Assembly (NCBI GenBank): GCA_041391505.1
Contig: JAWKNW010000001.1
Span: 372,001-436,000, forward strand
Source of the DNA: Rhodothermales bacterium
GTDB taxonomy: Bacteria > Bacteroidota > Rhodothermia > Rhodothermales > JAHQVL01
Reading direction: 5' to 3'
DNA: 64,000 nucleotides
Positions 25,442 through 33,365 of this stretch are shown here, one piece after another. The notes below the pieces were generated by a model that saw nothing but the letters and a program-made list of their open reading frames with translations, did not search any database and was not told the DNA's origin. The translations under genes and the position numbers were made by a program. Every line of letters starts with the position of its first letter. The stretch's first letter is position 1.

Positions 25442-25930
25442 ATGTCTTTATTTGCCCTCTTATCGACAGCCGTGGCGATTCCGCTGTGCATCGCCAGCAT
25501 CATGTTTTTTCTGTTCTTCCTGAAAGCCAAATCGTCCGAGCGCAAAAAAGCGCAACTCGAGCAGCGCCGGCAGGAGCGGCAATCGAAACGCGAATCGGCG
25601 CGCGCGTCGGACTCCAGCTTCGCGCCGGGCATGGCGTTCGCGAGCGTGCCCGCCTCCGGGGATTCGGTCCCTGAATTCCGGCCGCTTTCGTTCTACATCG
25701 AGAAGCCGCGGCTCGACCTGCACGGCGGGGCGCATCCGATTTCGGAGATACCGGGCATGGATCTGCACGTGCAGCGCGCACTCACCGAACTCGGCTACAC
25801 GTCGGTCGAGCAGGTGGCGCAGTGGGGACGGGCCGACGTGCGGGCCGTGTCCGCACTACTCGGCGTGGACGCCGGCCTGATCGAATCCAAGTGGATCGCG
25901 AACGCGCGGATGCTCCTCTCAGTGGCCTGA
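25442..25930 (+). CDS. membrane-anchored protein with helix-hairpin-helix-like C-terminal domain
   Basis: 162 aa. One N-terminal membrane helix (residues about 5-28) is followed by a basic, lysine/arginine-rich coiled segment (SSERKKAQLEQRRQERQSKR). The C-terminal domain (about 98-158) reads ISEIPGMDLHVQRALTELGY, then SVEQVAQWGRADVRAVSALLGV. That is the helix-hairpin-helix arrangement of domains in which I-x-G-I-G/M-x3-A-L is followed by F/V-x-Q-I/V-A-W. Such domains usually bind DNA or proteins. ATG 25442 is chosen over the GTG two codons upstream. Function unknown. Confidence 0.65.
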   Translation: MSLFALLSTAVAIPLCIASIMFFLFFLKAKSSERKKAQLEQRRQERQSKRESARASDSSFAPGMAFASVPASGDSVPEFRPLSFYIEKPRLDLHGGAHPISEIPGMDLHVQRALTELGYTSVEQVAQWGRADVRAVSALLGVDAGLIESKWIANARMLLSVA

Positions 25931-26866
25931 GCCGTTCGATCCGGGCAGCGGGAGGATCTCCGGCAGGTGCGTGATCCGCCGGTAGGCCGCCACGCGTTCG
26001 TTGATCTCATCAGCCTGCAGATGGAGCAGGCGTTCGGGGCCGAAGCGTTCCACCGTGAACGAGGCCAGGGCGCTTCCGTACAGGATGGCGCGGCGGATGC
26101 TGTCGCTCGTGTACCGGCCTTCGCGCGTCAGGTAGCCGGCGAAGCCGCCCATGAACGTATCGCCGGCGCCGGTGGGGTCCTGGATCCGCTCCAGCGGGAA
26201 GGCCGGGAAGGCAAACACCGACTCGTCATCCACCACGATGGCGCCATGTTCGCCTTTCTTGATGACCAGGATCCGCGGTCCTTTCGCCATGATGGCCCGC
26301 GCCGCCAGCAGCAGGTTTGACTCGCCGGCCAGCTGGCGCGCCTCTTCGTCGTTGATCATCAGGCAGTCGATGCGCCCCAGGAGCCGCTGGAGCGCGTCCG
26401 GCGTATGGTCGATCCAGAAGTTCATCGTATCGCAGATGACGAGGTCCGGGCTCTCCATCTGATCGAGCACCTGCATCTGGATCGTCGGATCGAGGTTGCC
26501 GAGGCAGACGATCCGGCTGTCGCGAAAACGCGGGGGGAGTTTGGGCGAAAACGTCTGGAGCACGTTGAGGTGCGTGGCCAGCGTGTCGCGGCCGTTCATG
26601 TCGTCATGATACCGGCCGGCCCAGGCGAACGTCTCCCCGCCCCGGTCGACTTCCAGCCCGTCGAGATCCACGCCGCAGCCCCGCAGCGCCTCGATGTACG
26701 GCTCGGGAAAGTCCGCCCCGACGACGCCGACGAGCCGCACCGGCTCGCAAAAGAACCGCGCGGCGAGGGTGATGTAGGTGGCGCTGCCGCCCAGCACGCG
26801 GTCAGCCGATCCATAGGGCGTTTCGATGGAATCGAAGGCGACGGTTCCAATGGCGAGAATACTCAA
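25919..26866 (-). CDS. PfkB-family carbohydrate kinase
   Basis: 315-aa ribokinase-fold kinase. It has the N-terminal substrate-site stretch GTVAFDSIETPYG...LGGSATYITLAARFF, a central GDxN-like NDEEARQLAG (172-181) and the ATP/anion-hole motif DPTGAGDTFMGGFAGY (230-245, catalytic base D236). Close family members act on ribose, adenosine or myo-inositol derivatives; the specificity here is not evident. The last 12 bp overlap the convergent membrane/HhH gene. A short palindrome lies upstream (26911-26930). Confidence 0.9.
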   Translation of the reverse strand: MSILAIGTVAFDSIETPYGSADRVLGGSATYITLAARFFCEPVRLVGVVGADFPEPYIEALRGCGVDLDGLEVDRGGETFAWAGRYHDDMNGRDTLATHLNVLQTFSPKLPPRFRDSRIVCLGNLDPTIQMQVLDQMESPDLVICDTMNFWIDHTPDALQRLLGRIDCLMINDEEARQLAGESNLLLAARAIMAKGPRILVIKKGEHGAIVVDDESVFAFPAFPLERIQDPTGAGDTFMGGFAGYLTREGRYTSDSIRRAILYGSALASFTVERFGPERLLHLQADEINERVAAYRRITHLPEILPLPGSNGSGH

Positions 26867-26910
26867 CGCTTCGTTGTACTCCCCGACCGTCCGGCACGAG
26901 GCTCACCCGC

Positions 26911-26930
26911 GCCGCCATGACGATGGCGGC
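26911..26930. terminator. possible weak hairpin
   Basis: GCCGCCAT pairs with ATGGCGGC across the loop GACG. It lies between two minus-strand genes (DUF883-like upstream, PfkB downstream) and has no T-run. Confidence 0.25.
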
Positions 26931-27023
26931 GATGGCGCCCCGATGCGCGCTGCAGCCGGCAATCCTTAATGAGAGGGAAGCAGCGCGTCCCGGCGCCGCT
27001 CGATGAACGGCCTAGCAAACCCG

Positions 27024-27761
27024 CTAATAGCGCTCCTTGATCCAGTCCGATATCTTCTTGAACGCGATGACGCCAAAAAGCGTCTGGACGGCCCGGTTGA
27101 CCCCGTCGCGCAGCGATTGCCGGTCGGGCACATGCTGGCCGGCGGCGGAGGCGGCCTCGCGGGTGGCTTTCTGGAGGGAGCGCGTCGCCTGTTCGGCGGA
27201 ATCGGTCAGCGAGGCGAGCCAGTGCTGCGCGCGGCGCAGGCCTTCCACGCTCAGTTCGCCGGCGTGCTGGGCCAGCGTGCTGGAGAGTTCGCCGGCCTGG
27301 TGCTGCATCCGGCTCCCCAGCGAGCGGATGTGGTTCGATACCTCGTCGCCCGAGTCGCTCAGCTGGCGGGAGACCCGCTGCGAGGCTTCATCGGCGAAGC
27401 GACGCGCCTCGTTCGACAGGCGTCCGGCGCGCATCCGTGCCCGATCCTGCCACGTGAGCGGCTCCTCGCGGAGCGCGTTGGCAAGCGTTTTGCCGAGCAC
27501 CAGCCCGGCGCCGGCGGCGAGGAGCAGCGAAAGACCCGGGTTTTCCCGGACCCACTCGCGCGCATTTTCGCCCGCTTTCCGGGCGTCGAAATTCTTGAGT
27601 TCGCCGCGAAGCCGTTCCGTGGCCTCGGTCATTTCCTGACGCGCCTTTTCGTACGCGGTGCGCGCCTCGTCCAGCATCGCGTCCACGCGGGATGCGGACT
27701 CCTGCGCTCCGTCTTCAGGAAGGGCATCGGTCGTTTCGGTTTTGGGAGGTGTATCGTTCAT
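27024..27761 (-). CDS. ElaB/YqjD (DUF883)-like amphipathic-helix membrane protein
   Basis: 245 aa with no enzyme motif. An acidic N-terminal segment is followed by coiled-coil-like helices and the core ENAREWVRENPGLSLLLAAGAGLVLGKTLANAL (about residues 64-96). This is the DUF883 C-terminal membrane hairpin found in ribosome-associated inner-membrane proteins YqjD/ElaB. Here it sits in the middle and is followed by about 145 residues of amphipathic helix with many Gln/Ser/Ala. A smaller homologue of the same core is encoded just upstream on the same strand (27843-28073). Confidence 0.7.
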   Translation of the reverse strand: MNDTPPKTETTDALPEDGAQESASRVDAMLDEARTAYEKARQEMTEATERLRGELKNFDARKAGENAREWVRENPGLSLLLAAGAGLVLGKTLANALREEPLTWQDRARMRAGRLSNEARRFADEASQRVSRQLSDSGDEVSNHIRSLGSRMQHQAGELSSTLAQHAGELSVEGLRRAQHWLASLTDSAEQATRSLQKATREAASAAGQHVPDRQSLRDGVNRAVQTLFGVIAFKKISDWIKERY

Positions 27762-27842
27762 GGTCGTGTTTTCAGGCTATTAAAGGGGGAAAGGGAACTG
27801 CTTTACCGGAGATTCTTATCATGGGCAGCGCCGCAACCGACG

Positions 27843-28073
27843 CTATTTGCGGAGCAGCACCCCGAGAAAGACGCCGACACCAAATGCGCCAACCAGCGCC
27901 AGTGTCTGATTTTCCTGTACCCATCTGGTCGCTTCTCCGCGCACATCGGTCGATGCCGCTTCCTGTGCCGGCTCGGAATCGGCGGCATCCGCGTGACCGT
28001 TCGTCTCGCGATCGAGGCCGGAACGCGTCGCGGCCGGCGTAGGTTCGTGCTTTGTTTTTTTCATGGTCGTCAC
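27843..28073 (-). CDS. small DUF883-like membrane protein
   Basis: 76 aa. A hydrophilic head of acidic and polar residues is followed by the C-terminal DUF883-type helix WVQENQTLALVGAFGVGVFLGVLLRK (about residues 51-76). The same ENxxLALxxAxGxGxxLG core is present in its neighbour. An in-frame ATG at 28064 is an alternative start. It may anchor something at the inner membrane; function unknown. Confidence 0.7.
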   Translation of the reverse strand: MTTMKKTKHEPTPAATRSGLDRETNGHADAADSEPAQEAASTDVRGEATRWVQENQTLALVGAFGVGVFLGVLLRK

Positions 28074-28088
28074 TTGTTTGGCCCGGAT

Positions 28089-28096
28089 GTATATTC
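28089..28096 (+). promoter_or_regulatory. GTATATTC motif, putative -10 region
   Basis: GTATATTC preceded by GGAT, 51 bp upstream of the TPR-gene start used here and divergent from the small DUF883-like gene. It shares the octamer seen at four other gene starts. Confidence 0.35.
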
Positions 28097-28146
28097 CTTT
28101 GCTATCCGCAAACGCCCCCGTTTCCCCGCATCATCCTTTCCAGTTC

Positions 28147-31100
28147 ATGCCAACCGCCTTTCGCCCTTCGACGATGGTTCAGGCACGTTTGATATTCGGC
28201 CTTCTGCTCGTCCTCACCTGCTGCGTCCCGTCGCAGGCTCACGCGCAATTCGCGGCCGAAACGCCGGAGCGGGTGTATACCGAAGCGTTCAAGCTGTACT
28301 CGGACCAGCTGTATGTGCAGGCCATCGACGCGTTCGATGACTTCAGGACGCGGTACCCGCATCACATCAGCACGCCCGAGGCCCTGTATTACCAGGCCGA
28401 GTCCGCCTTGATCGTGGGCAGGGAGGAACAGGCGATCGCGCTTTTTACGACGTTCGAGGATCAATATCCATCGCATCCTCTCGCCTATGACGCGCGGCTG
28501 GCGCTGGGCACGTATTATTATTCGAAGGGTAACTACGACCGGGCGATTACTACCCTTGCTCGTGTTATTCAACAGGCTCCGCCCGATGAAGTTGCCTCGA
28601 AGGCCCTGTACTGGATGGGTGAGTCGGCCACGCATCTGAACAACGTGCCCGAAGCGATCCGCTACTACGAGCGGGCCGCGCTCGAATATCCGGAGACCAC
28701 CACGGCGCCCACCGCGCTCTACGCCATCGCGACCCTGCAGATCGAACAGGGCGAGCCGGACGCCGCGGCCCGCTTCTTCGAACTGCTCACCGCCCGCTAT
28801 CCCAACTCTACCTACACCCAGGGGCTCGGACTGGCCCTGGCGGAGGTCTATTACGAGCAGGGCGAATACCAGCGCGCGATCGACGAGGTGAACCGCCGCA
28901 TGCCGAACCTCGACAGCTATTCGCAGGACCGCGCGCATTTTCTGCTTGCCGAGTCGTACAACCAGATGCGCAACAGCGATCTCGCGATCGTGCACTACCG
29001 CCGGTTCACCGAAAGCAGCCCCGACAGCCCCTACTACCGCAACGCCCTCTACGGCCTCGCCTGGAACTACCACTTCCAGGGCGCCTTCCAGTGGGCGGCG
29101 GACAATTTCGGGCTCGCCAAACAGGGCAGCCGGGACGTACTGGCCAGCAAGTCGGCCTACTATCAGGCCGTCAACACAAAGCTGGCCCGCAACCTGCCCG
29201 AGGCGATGAACCTCTTCCACGAAGCCGCCGACCAGTTCCCCCGGAGCCCGATGGCCGATACCGTGCTCTTCGAGCTGGGCATGACGGCCTATGAGCTGCA
29301 CAACTGGGAGGTCTCGCGCGACGCGTTCAGCCGGCTTCTGAACGACTACCCGAATTCGTCCCTACGGGGCGAAGCCTTCTACCGCCGCGGCAGCGCGATG
29401 ATCGCGCTCGGAGACTTCGACGCGGCGCTGAGCAACTTCGACCGCGCCATCGCGCTGAACGCCGCGCCGGCGGATCTCAAGAACGAGGTCCTCTTCCAGA
29501 AAGCGTGGCTCCAGTACCGGTACGAGAACTACCGGGAGGCGGCGCCGGCGTTCATGAGCCTGCACGACAGCGCGCCGACGTCGGAATGGGGCAGCGACGC
29601 CCTGTTCTGGGCGGCCGAAAGCTACCATCAATCCGGCGACCTGAACCGGGCGGCCAGCCTGTTCCGGCAGTACCTGCGCGGCAACACGGGCGGCAAACAC
29701 GTCGACGCCGCGCATTATGCGCTGGGCTGGACCTATTTCAAGCAGGCGAACTACCAGGACGCCATCACCGAATTCCGGACCTTCCTGCGGGAATACCGCG
29801 AATCCGACGGCTATGTGCCCTACCGCACCGACGCCCAGCTCCGGCTGGCCGACAGCTATTACGCCCTGAAGCGGTATCCCGAAGCCATCCAGGCCTATCA
29901 GCAGGTGGGCGGTCAGGACAGCGACGACTACGCGCTCTACCAGATCGGGCAGGCCTACAACAACGCCGGCGAACAGCTGGACGCCATCGCGACGTTCCGG
30001 AAGCTGCTCAGCGACTTCCCGGAAAGCGACTGGAAGGAAGAGGCGCAGTACAACCTGGGCTATCTCTACTTCCTGAACCAGAACTACACCCAGGCCATCT
30101 CCGCGTACGAGAGCCTCATCAAGAACTACCCGCGCGACCCCCTCGCCGCCAAAAGCCAGTACGGCATCGGCGACGCGCTCTTCAACGCCGAACGGCTCGA
30201 CGAGGCGGTCGCGGCGTACGAGAAGGTCTTGCGCGAGTATCCCGACAGCCCCTTCGCCGCCGACGCGGCCGCGGGCATCCAGGTCGCGCTCGACGCCCTC
30301 GACGACCCGACCCGCGCCTCGAGCATCATCGACGAGTTCACCGCGGCGAACCCCTCGTCGCCCGTGGCCGACGAGCTGCGTTTCCGCCAGGCGGAAGTGA
30401 AGTACCAGACGGGGCGGACCGACGAGGCGCTGGCCGATTTCCAACGTTTCGTGCGCGAATCGGAGAACATCAAACTCCTGCCGGACGCCTACTACTACAT
30501 CGGGACGATCCTGACCGAGCGCAGCAAGCCGGCGGAGGCCGAATCCTTCCTCCAGCAGATCGTCAATCGCTACCCGGACAGCAAGCGCCGGCCGGAAGCG
30601 ACGCTGAAGCTGGGCCAGATCTATCTGGACCAGGGCCGCAATCAGGATGCGCTCGATCTGTTCAAGAACCTGGAGACGATGAGCGGGGCGACGCCGGCCC
30701 TGATGGCGCAGGCGCGCTACGGGCAGGCGAAGGCGCTCATGAACCTCGGCCGCCTGGGTGAGGCCGAACGGCAGCTGACCGAACTCACCAGCACTAACTC
30801 GAACCGCATCCAGATGGGCCCCGCCCTGCTCGGCCTCGCGCGCGTCTACGAAGCGTCCGGCCGGCCGATGGAGGCGATCCAGCTCTACCGCCAGGTGACG
30901 TCCGACAGCCCTGACGAGACCGGCGCCGAAGCGCTCTACCGCCTCGGCGACCTGCTGACGCGCCAGGGCCAGGCCCGCGCCGCCATCGAAGAGCTGGGCC
31001 GGATGCCGGTGCTGTTCAGCGGATACTCCAACTGGATGGCCGAAGGCTATCTGGCGCAAGCACGCGCCTTTATGGCGATCGGGCAACGGGGCGACGCCGC

Positions 31101-31182
31101 CCAGATGTACGATCGCGTTCTCGAAGAATTCCGAGGCACGATTTATGCTGACCGTGCCGCTAAAGAAAAGGCATCCCTCTGA
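28147..31182 (+). CDS. large exported TPR protein (YbgF/CpoB/BamD-like repeats)
   Basis: About 1,010 aa made almost entirely of tetratricopeptide repeats of the outer-membrane type: A/S-x-Y-x-L-G, Y-x-x-A-I-x-x-Y, F-P-x-S/G. Twenty or more units can be counted, for example AIALFTTFEDQYPSHPLAYD and AVAAYEKVLREYPDSPFAAD. The signal peptide is LIFGLLLVLTCCVPSQAHA, with cleavage expected at AHA. This is the Bacteroidota type of periplasmic TPR scaffold. ATG 28147 (or 28174, which starts MVQARLIFG) fits better than 28063. It ends with TGATG overlapping the start of the outer-membrane barrel gene, which strongly indicates co-translation. The partner role is to handle or position substrates at the envelope; which ones is not shown. 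Confidence 0.85.
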   Translation: MPTAFRPSTMVQARLIFGLLLVLTCCVPSQAHAQFAAETPERVYTEAFKLYSDQLYVQAIDAFDDFRTRYPHHISTPEALYYQAESALIVGREEQAIALFTTFEDQYPSHPLAYDARLALGTYYYSKGNYDRAITTLARVIQQAPPDEVASKALYWMGESATHLNNVPEAIRYYERAALEYPETTTAPTALYAIATLQIEQGEPDAAARFFELLTARYPNSTYTQGLGLALAEVYYEQGEYQRAIDEVNRRMPNLDSYSQDRAHFLLAESYNQMRNSDLAIVHYRRFTESSPDSPYYRNALYGLAWNYHFQGAFQWAADNFGLAKQGSRDVLASKSAYYQAVNTKLARNLPEAMNLFHEAADQFPRSPMADTVLFELGMTAYELHNWEVSRDAFSRLLNDYPNSSLRGEAFYRRGSAMIALGDFDAALSNFDRAIALNAAPADLKNEVLFQKAWLQYRYENYREAAPAFMSLHDSAPTSEWGSDALFWAAESYHQSGDLNRAASLFRQYLRGNTGGKHVDAAHYALGWTYFKQANYQDAITEFRTFLREYRESDGYVPYRTDAQLRLADSYYALKRYPEAIQAYQQVGGQDSDDYALYQIGQAYNNAGEQLDAIATFRKLLSDFPESDWKEEAQYNLGYLYFLNQNYTQAISAYESLIKNYPRDPLAAKSQYGIGDALFNAERLDEAVAAYEKVLREYPDSPFAADAAAGIQVALDALDDPTRASSIIDEFTAANPSSPVADELRFRQAEVKYQTGRTDEALADFQRFVRESENIKLLPDAYYYIGTILTERSKPAEAESFLQQIVNRYPDSKRRPEATLKLGQIYLDQGRNQDALDLFKNLETMSGATPALMAQARYGQAKALMNLGRLGEAERQLTELTSTNSNRIQMGPALLGLARVYEASGRPMEAIQLYRQVTSDSPDETGAEALYRLGDLLTRQGQARAAIEELGRMPVLFSGYSNWMAEGYLAQARAFMAIGQRGDAAQMYDRVLEEFRGTIYADRAAKEKASL

Positions 31183-32945
31183 TGAGTCCTTTGATGACAC
31201 GCCTCTTGTTGCTGGCCGCCCTGCTGGCGCCGAGTCTGTCCGCGTTTGCGCAAAACGCGGACACGTCGCGCACCATCCTGCCGGATATCTCGCCGCGCGA
31301 GGTGGAGATCCTCGGCCAGCTCGAAATCAGCTTCCCCTCGCTCCAGCGGCAGCCGCTGATCGGCTTCAACCCGCCGCCGCGCGTGCCGGAGGTCCCTTCG
31401 TCGCGCGTGCCGCTGACGGAGAACTATAAACAGGCGAAGGCCGATCTCCCCGGGTCTACGGTGAGCAAACCCGAGCCGCCGCGCGTGTCGTTCCTCGGCG
31501 ACGTGCAGCCGCTGAGCGGCGAACTCGAAGCCAGCGCCGGCCGCTACCTCAGCCGGCTCCTCGTGGCGCGCATGAACATCCCCGTCACCCGGCGCACCTC
31601 GTTTTACGCCCAGGTGGACTACGAAGGGACCGAGGGCAACCTGCTGAGCCAGGACGACGCGTTCTCCGAATTGAAGAATCCGTACGACGTCAGCAGCGGC
31701 GAACTCGGCCTGCGGCGCATGGGCCCCCGATTCGCGTACGGCCTCGGGCTGGACGGTGCCGTCGCGGCGTACACGCTTTTCGGCACCAACCTGCTGCAGG
31801 CCGGCGGCTACGCGACGCCGATCGTGCTGCCGAACCGCAACGGGCGCATGGGCGCCGCATCGCTCTGGCTGAAATCGCAATCCGAAACCCGCGCCGCGCT
31901 CGACCTCAAGCTGACGATGCGCGGCACGCGGTTCAGCACCGAACTGTTCGACAACAACCTCGAACCGCTCTCCAAACTGCAGCGGACGGAAAACCGGGCG
32001 GAGTGGGCCGGCAAGCTCGACATCCCCTTCAGCCTGGGATCGGTGCTGCTGCAGACCGACGCCAGCGCCGCCGGCATCGACGCGTTCTTCAGCCGCGACG
32101 TGCTGTACGACTTCAACTTTGGAACCGGGCTGCGTCTCGATCTGGCCAAGAGCTTTCGCGTGACCCTGCTCGGGCGCTTCCTCGGCTTCTCGGATGTGGA
32201 GGGCGAACTGCAGTCCTATGCCACCGGCGACCTGCTGCTCGATCTGTATCCGGGCCGCGGCGTGCACATCTACGCGCACAACCGCCCGGACCTCATGCGC
32301 AACAGGCTCTGGGACCTCTACCAGGTCAACCCGTTCATGGTGGACCGGCCCGAGCTGCAGGCATCGCTTCGGCCGATCAACGCGGTCGCCGGCTTCGACT
32401 GGTTCGCCGGCGTCTTCCAGATGGGCGCCTCGGGCGGCTACGAGTATATCCCCAACTACCAGTTTTTCGAAGGCGAGTCCGACCCGGCGACCGACGGCTA
32501 CAACTACCGCCGCGGCATTTTCCCGGTCTTCTATGACGAAGTCGAGATCTACCACGCCGGCGGCACGGTCTCGCTCGTCTTCCCGTTCGGGTTGCAGACC
32601 GAGGTCGGCGCGACCTACCGCGACGGCCGCTTCAAGGACAGCAACTCCTCGATCCCGTATTTCTCGCCCGTCGAGGGGCGCGGCATGATCTCGTACCTCT
32701 TCAACAAGCGCAAGACGCTCGTGCAGTGGATCGGGACTTACCACAGCCCGCGCTACCGCAGCCGGTTCGAGGAGGTCAAGGTAGACGACTACCTGGAGCT
32801 CGATTTCGTGGTCTCGCACAAGATCAATCCGGGCCTGGCCCTGATCATGCGGGCGAACAACGTGCTGGGCAGCGACCTCGAATACTGGGAGCATTATCCG
32901 GAGTCGCCGTTCACGCTGTCCGCCGGTCTGCGCGTACTGTGGTAG
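31182..32945 (+). CDS. outer-membrane beta-barrel protein (TonB-receptor-like, no plug)
   Basis: 587 aa. A signal peptide (LLLLAALLAPSLSAFA) is followed by a proline-rich linker and alternating beta strands (FYAQVDYEG; GELGLRRMGPRFAYGLGLDG; RAALDLKLTMRG; GASGGYEYIPNYQFFEG; VDDYLELDFVVSHKINPGLAL) ending ASLRVLW-like in a C-terminal aromatic W. This is typical of large outer-membrane barrels. No N-terminal plug is seen, so it is not a full TonB-dependent receptor. The start codon overlaps the stop of the TPR gene by one base (TGATG). The pair may form a protein-lipid machine of the Bacteroidota envelope. Confidence 0.75.
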   Translation: MSPLMTRLLLLAALLAPSLSAFAQNADTSRTILPDISPREVEILGQLEISFPSLQRQPLIGFNPPPRVPEVPSSRVPLTENYKQAKADLPGSTVSKPEPPRVSFLGDVQPLSGELEASAGRYLSRLLVARMNIPVTRRTSFYAQVDYEGTEGNLLSQDDAFSELKNPYDVSSGELGLRRMGPRFAYGLGLDGAVAAYTLFGTNLLQAGGYATPIVLPNRNGRMGAASLWLKSQSETRAALDLKLTMRGTRFSTELFDNNLEPLSKLQRTENRAEWAGKLDIPFSLGSVLLQTDASAAGIDAFFSRDVLYDFNFGTGLRLDLAKSFRVTLLGRFLGFSDVEGELQSYATGDLLLDLYPGRGVHIYAHNRPDLMRNRLWDLYQVNPFMVDRPELQASLRPINAVAGFDWFAGVFQMGASGGYEYIPNYQFFEGESDPATDGYNYRRGIFPVFYDEVEIYHAGGTVSLVFPFGLQTEVGATYRDGRFKDSNSSIPYFSPVEGRGMISYLFNKRKTLVQWIGTYHSPRYRSRFEEVKVDDYLELDFVVSHKINPGLALIMRANNVLGSDLEYWEHYPESPFTLSAGLRVLW

Positions 32946-33007
32946 GCTGTCAGGAACCTATTTCCGTTTTTCGCCATTATAACCGCGTTTATTTTGTCCT
33001 AAGTAGT

Positions 33008-33015
33008 GTATATCT
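33008..33015 (+). promoter_or_regulatory. GTATATCT motif, putative -10 region
   Basis: GTATATCT, one base different from GTATATTC, 91 bp upstream of the HU-like gene. A T-rich stretch ending in TTTTG at 32992-32996 stands just before. Confidence 0.3.
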
Positions 33016-33105
33016 TGCGCCTTAGCGGTATCGCTCCAGCCCGAGCGCTGTCCTCAAGTCACTTCCGCGCTTCCTGCCGTACATAACCAATCCCCGACAC
33101 TGCGT

Positions 33106-33312
33106 ATGTCTGATGCACTGTCCGAACAGCTTAACGAGGCCCTGGGGCACGTGATTCGCGAAGCGTTGATTCGCCGCGAGCAGGTGGATATTCCGGGTCT
33201 GGGCACGTTTCGGGTCGATCGCCGCTCCAGCGAAATGATTGAAGGCGCCGATGGCGAACTCGTCATGCGGCCGCCTCGCGATGAAGTCATTTTCATCCCT
33301 GATTTTCAATAA
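33106..33312 (+). CDS. small HU-like (CCDC81-type) DNA-binding protein
   Basis: 68 aa. The helix pair LNEALGHVIREALIRREQ precedes the beta arm VDIPGLGTFRVDRRSS, as in the HU/CCDC81-like domain of bacteria. The IPGLGTF turn matches the HU saddle. The usual C-terminal DNA arms are short here. HU-like proteins in this clade form part of the cell-envelope or nucleoid architecture. It is the first gene of the HU, HU-SPOR, ExbB, ExbD string. The ATG at 33106 immediately precedes the first helix. Confidence 0.75.
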   Translation: MSDALSEQLNEALGHVIREALIRREQVDIPGLGTFRVDRRSSEMIEGADGELVMRPPRDEVIFIPDFQ

Positions 33313-33365
33313 CCAGTCGCGCACCCCGTACCCACGCCTGTCCGGTGCGTCAAGCCTCGATCGTC

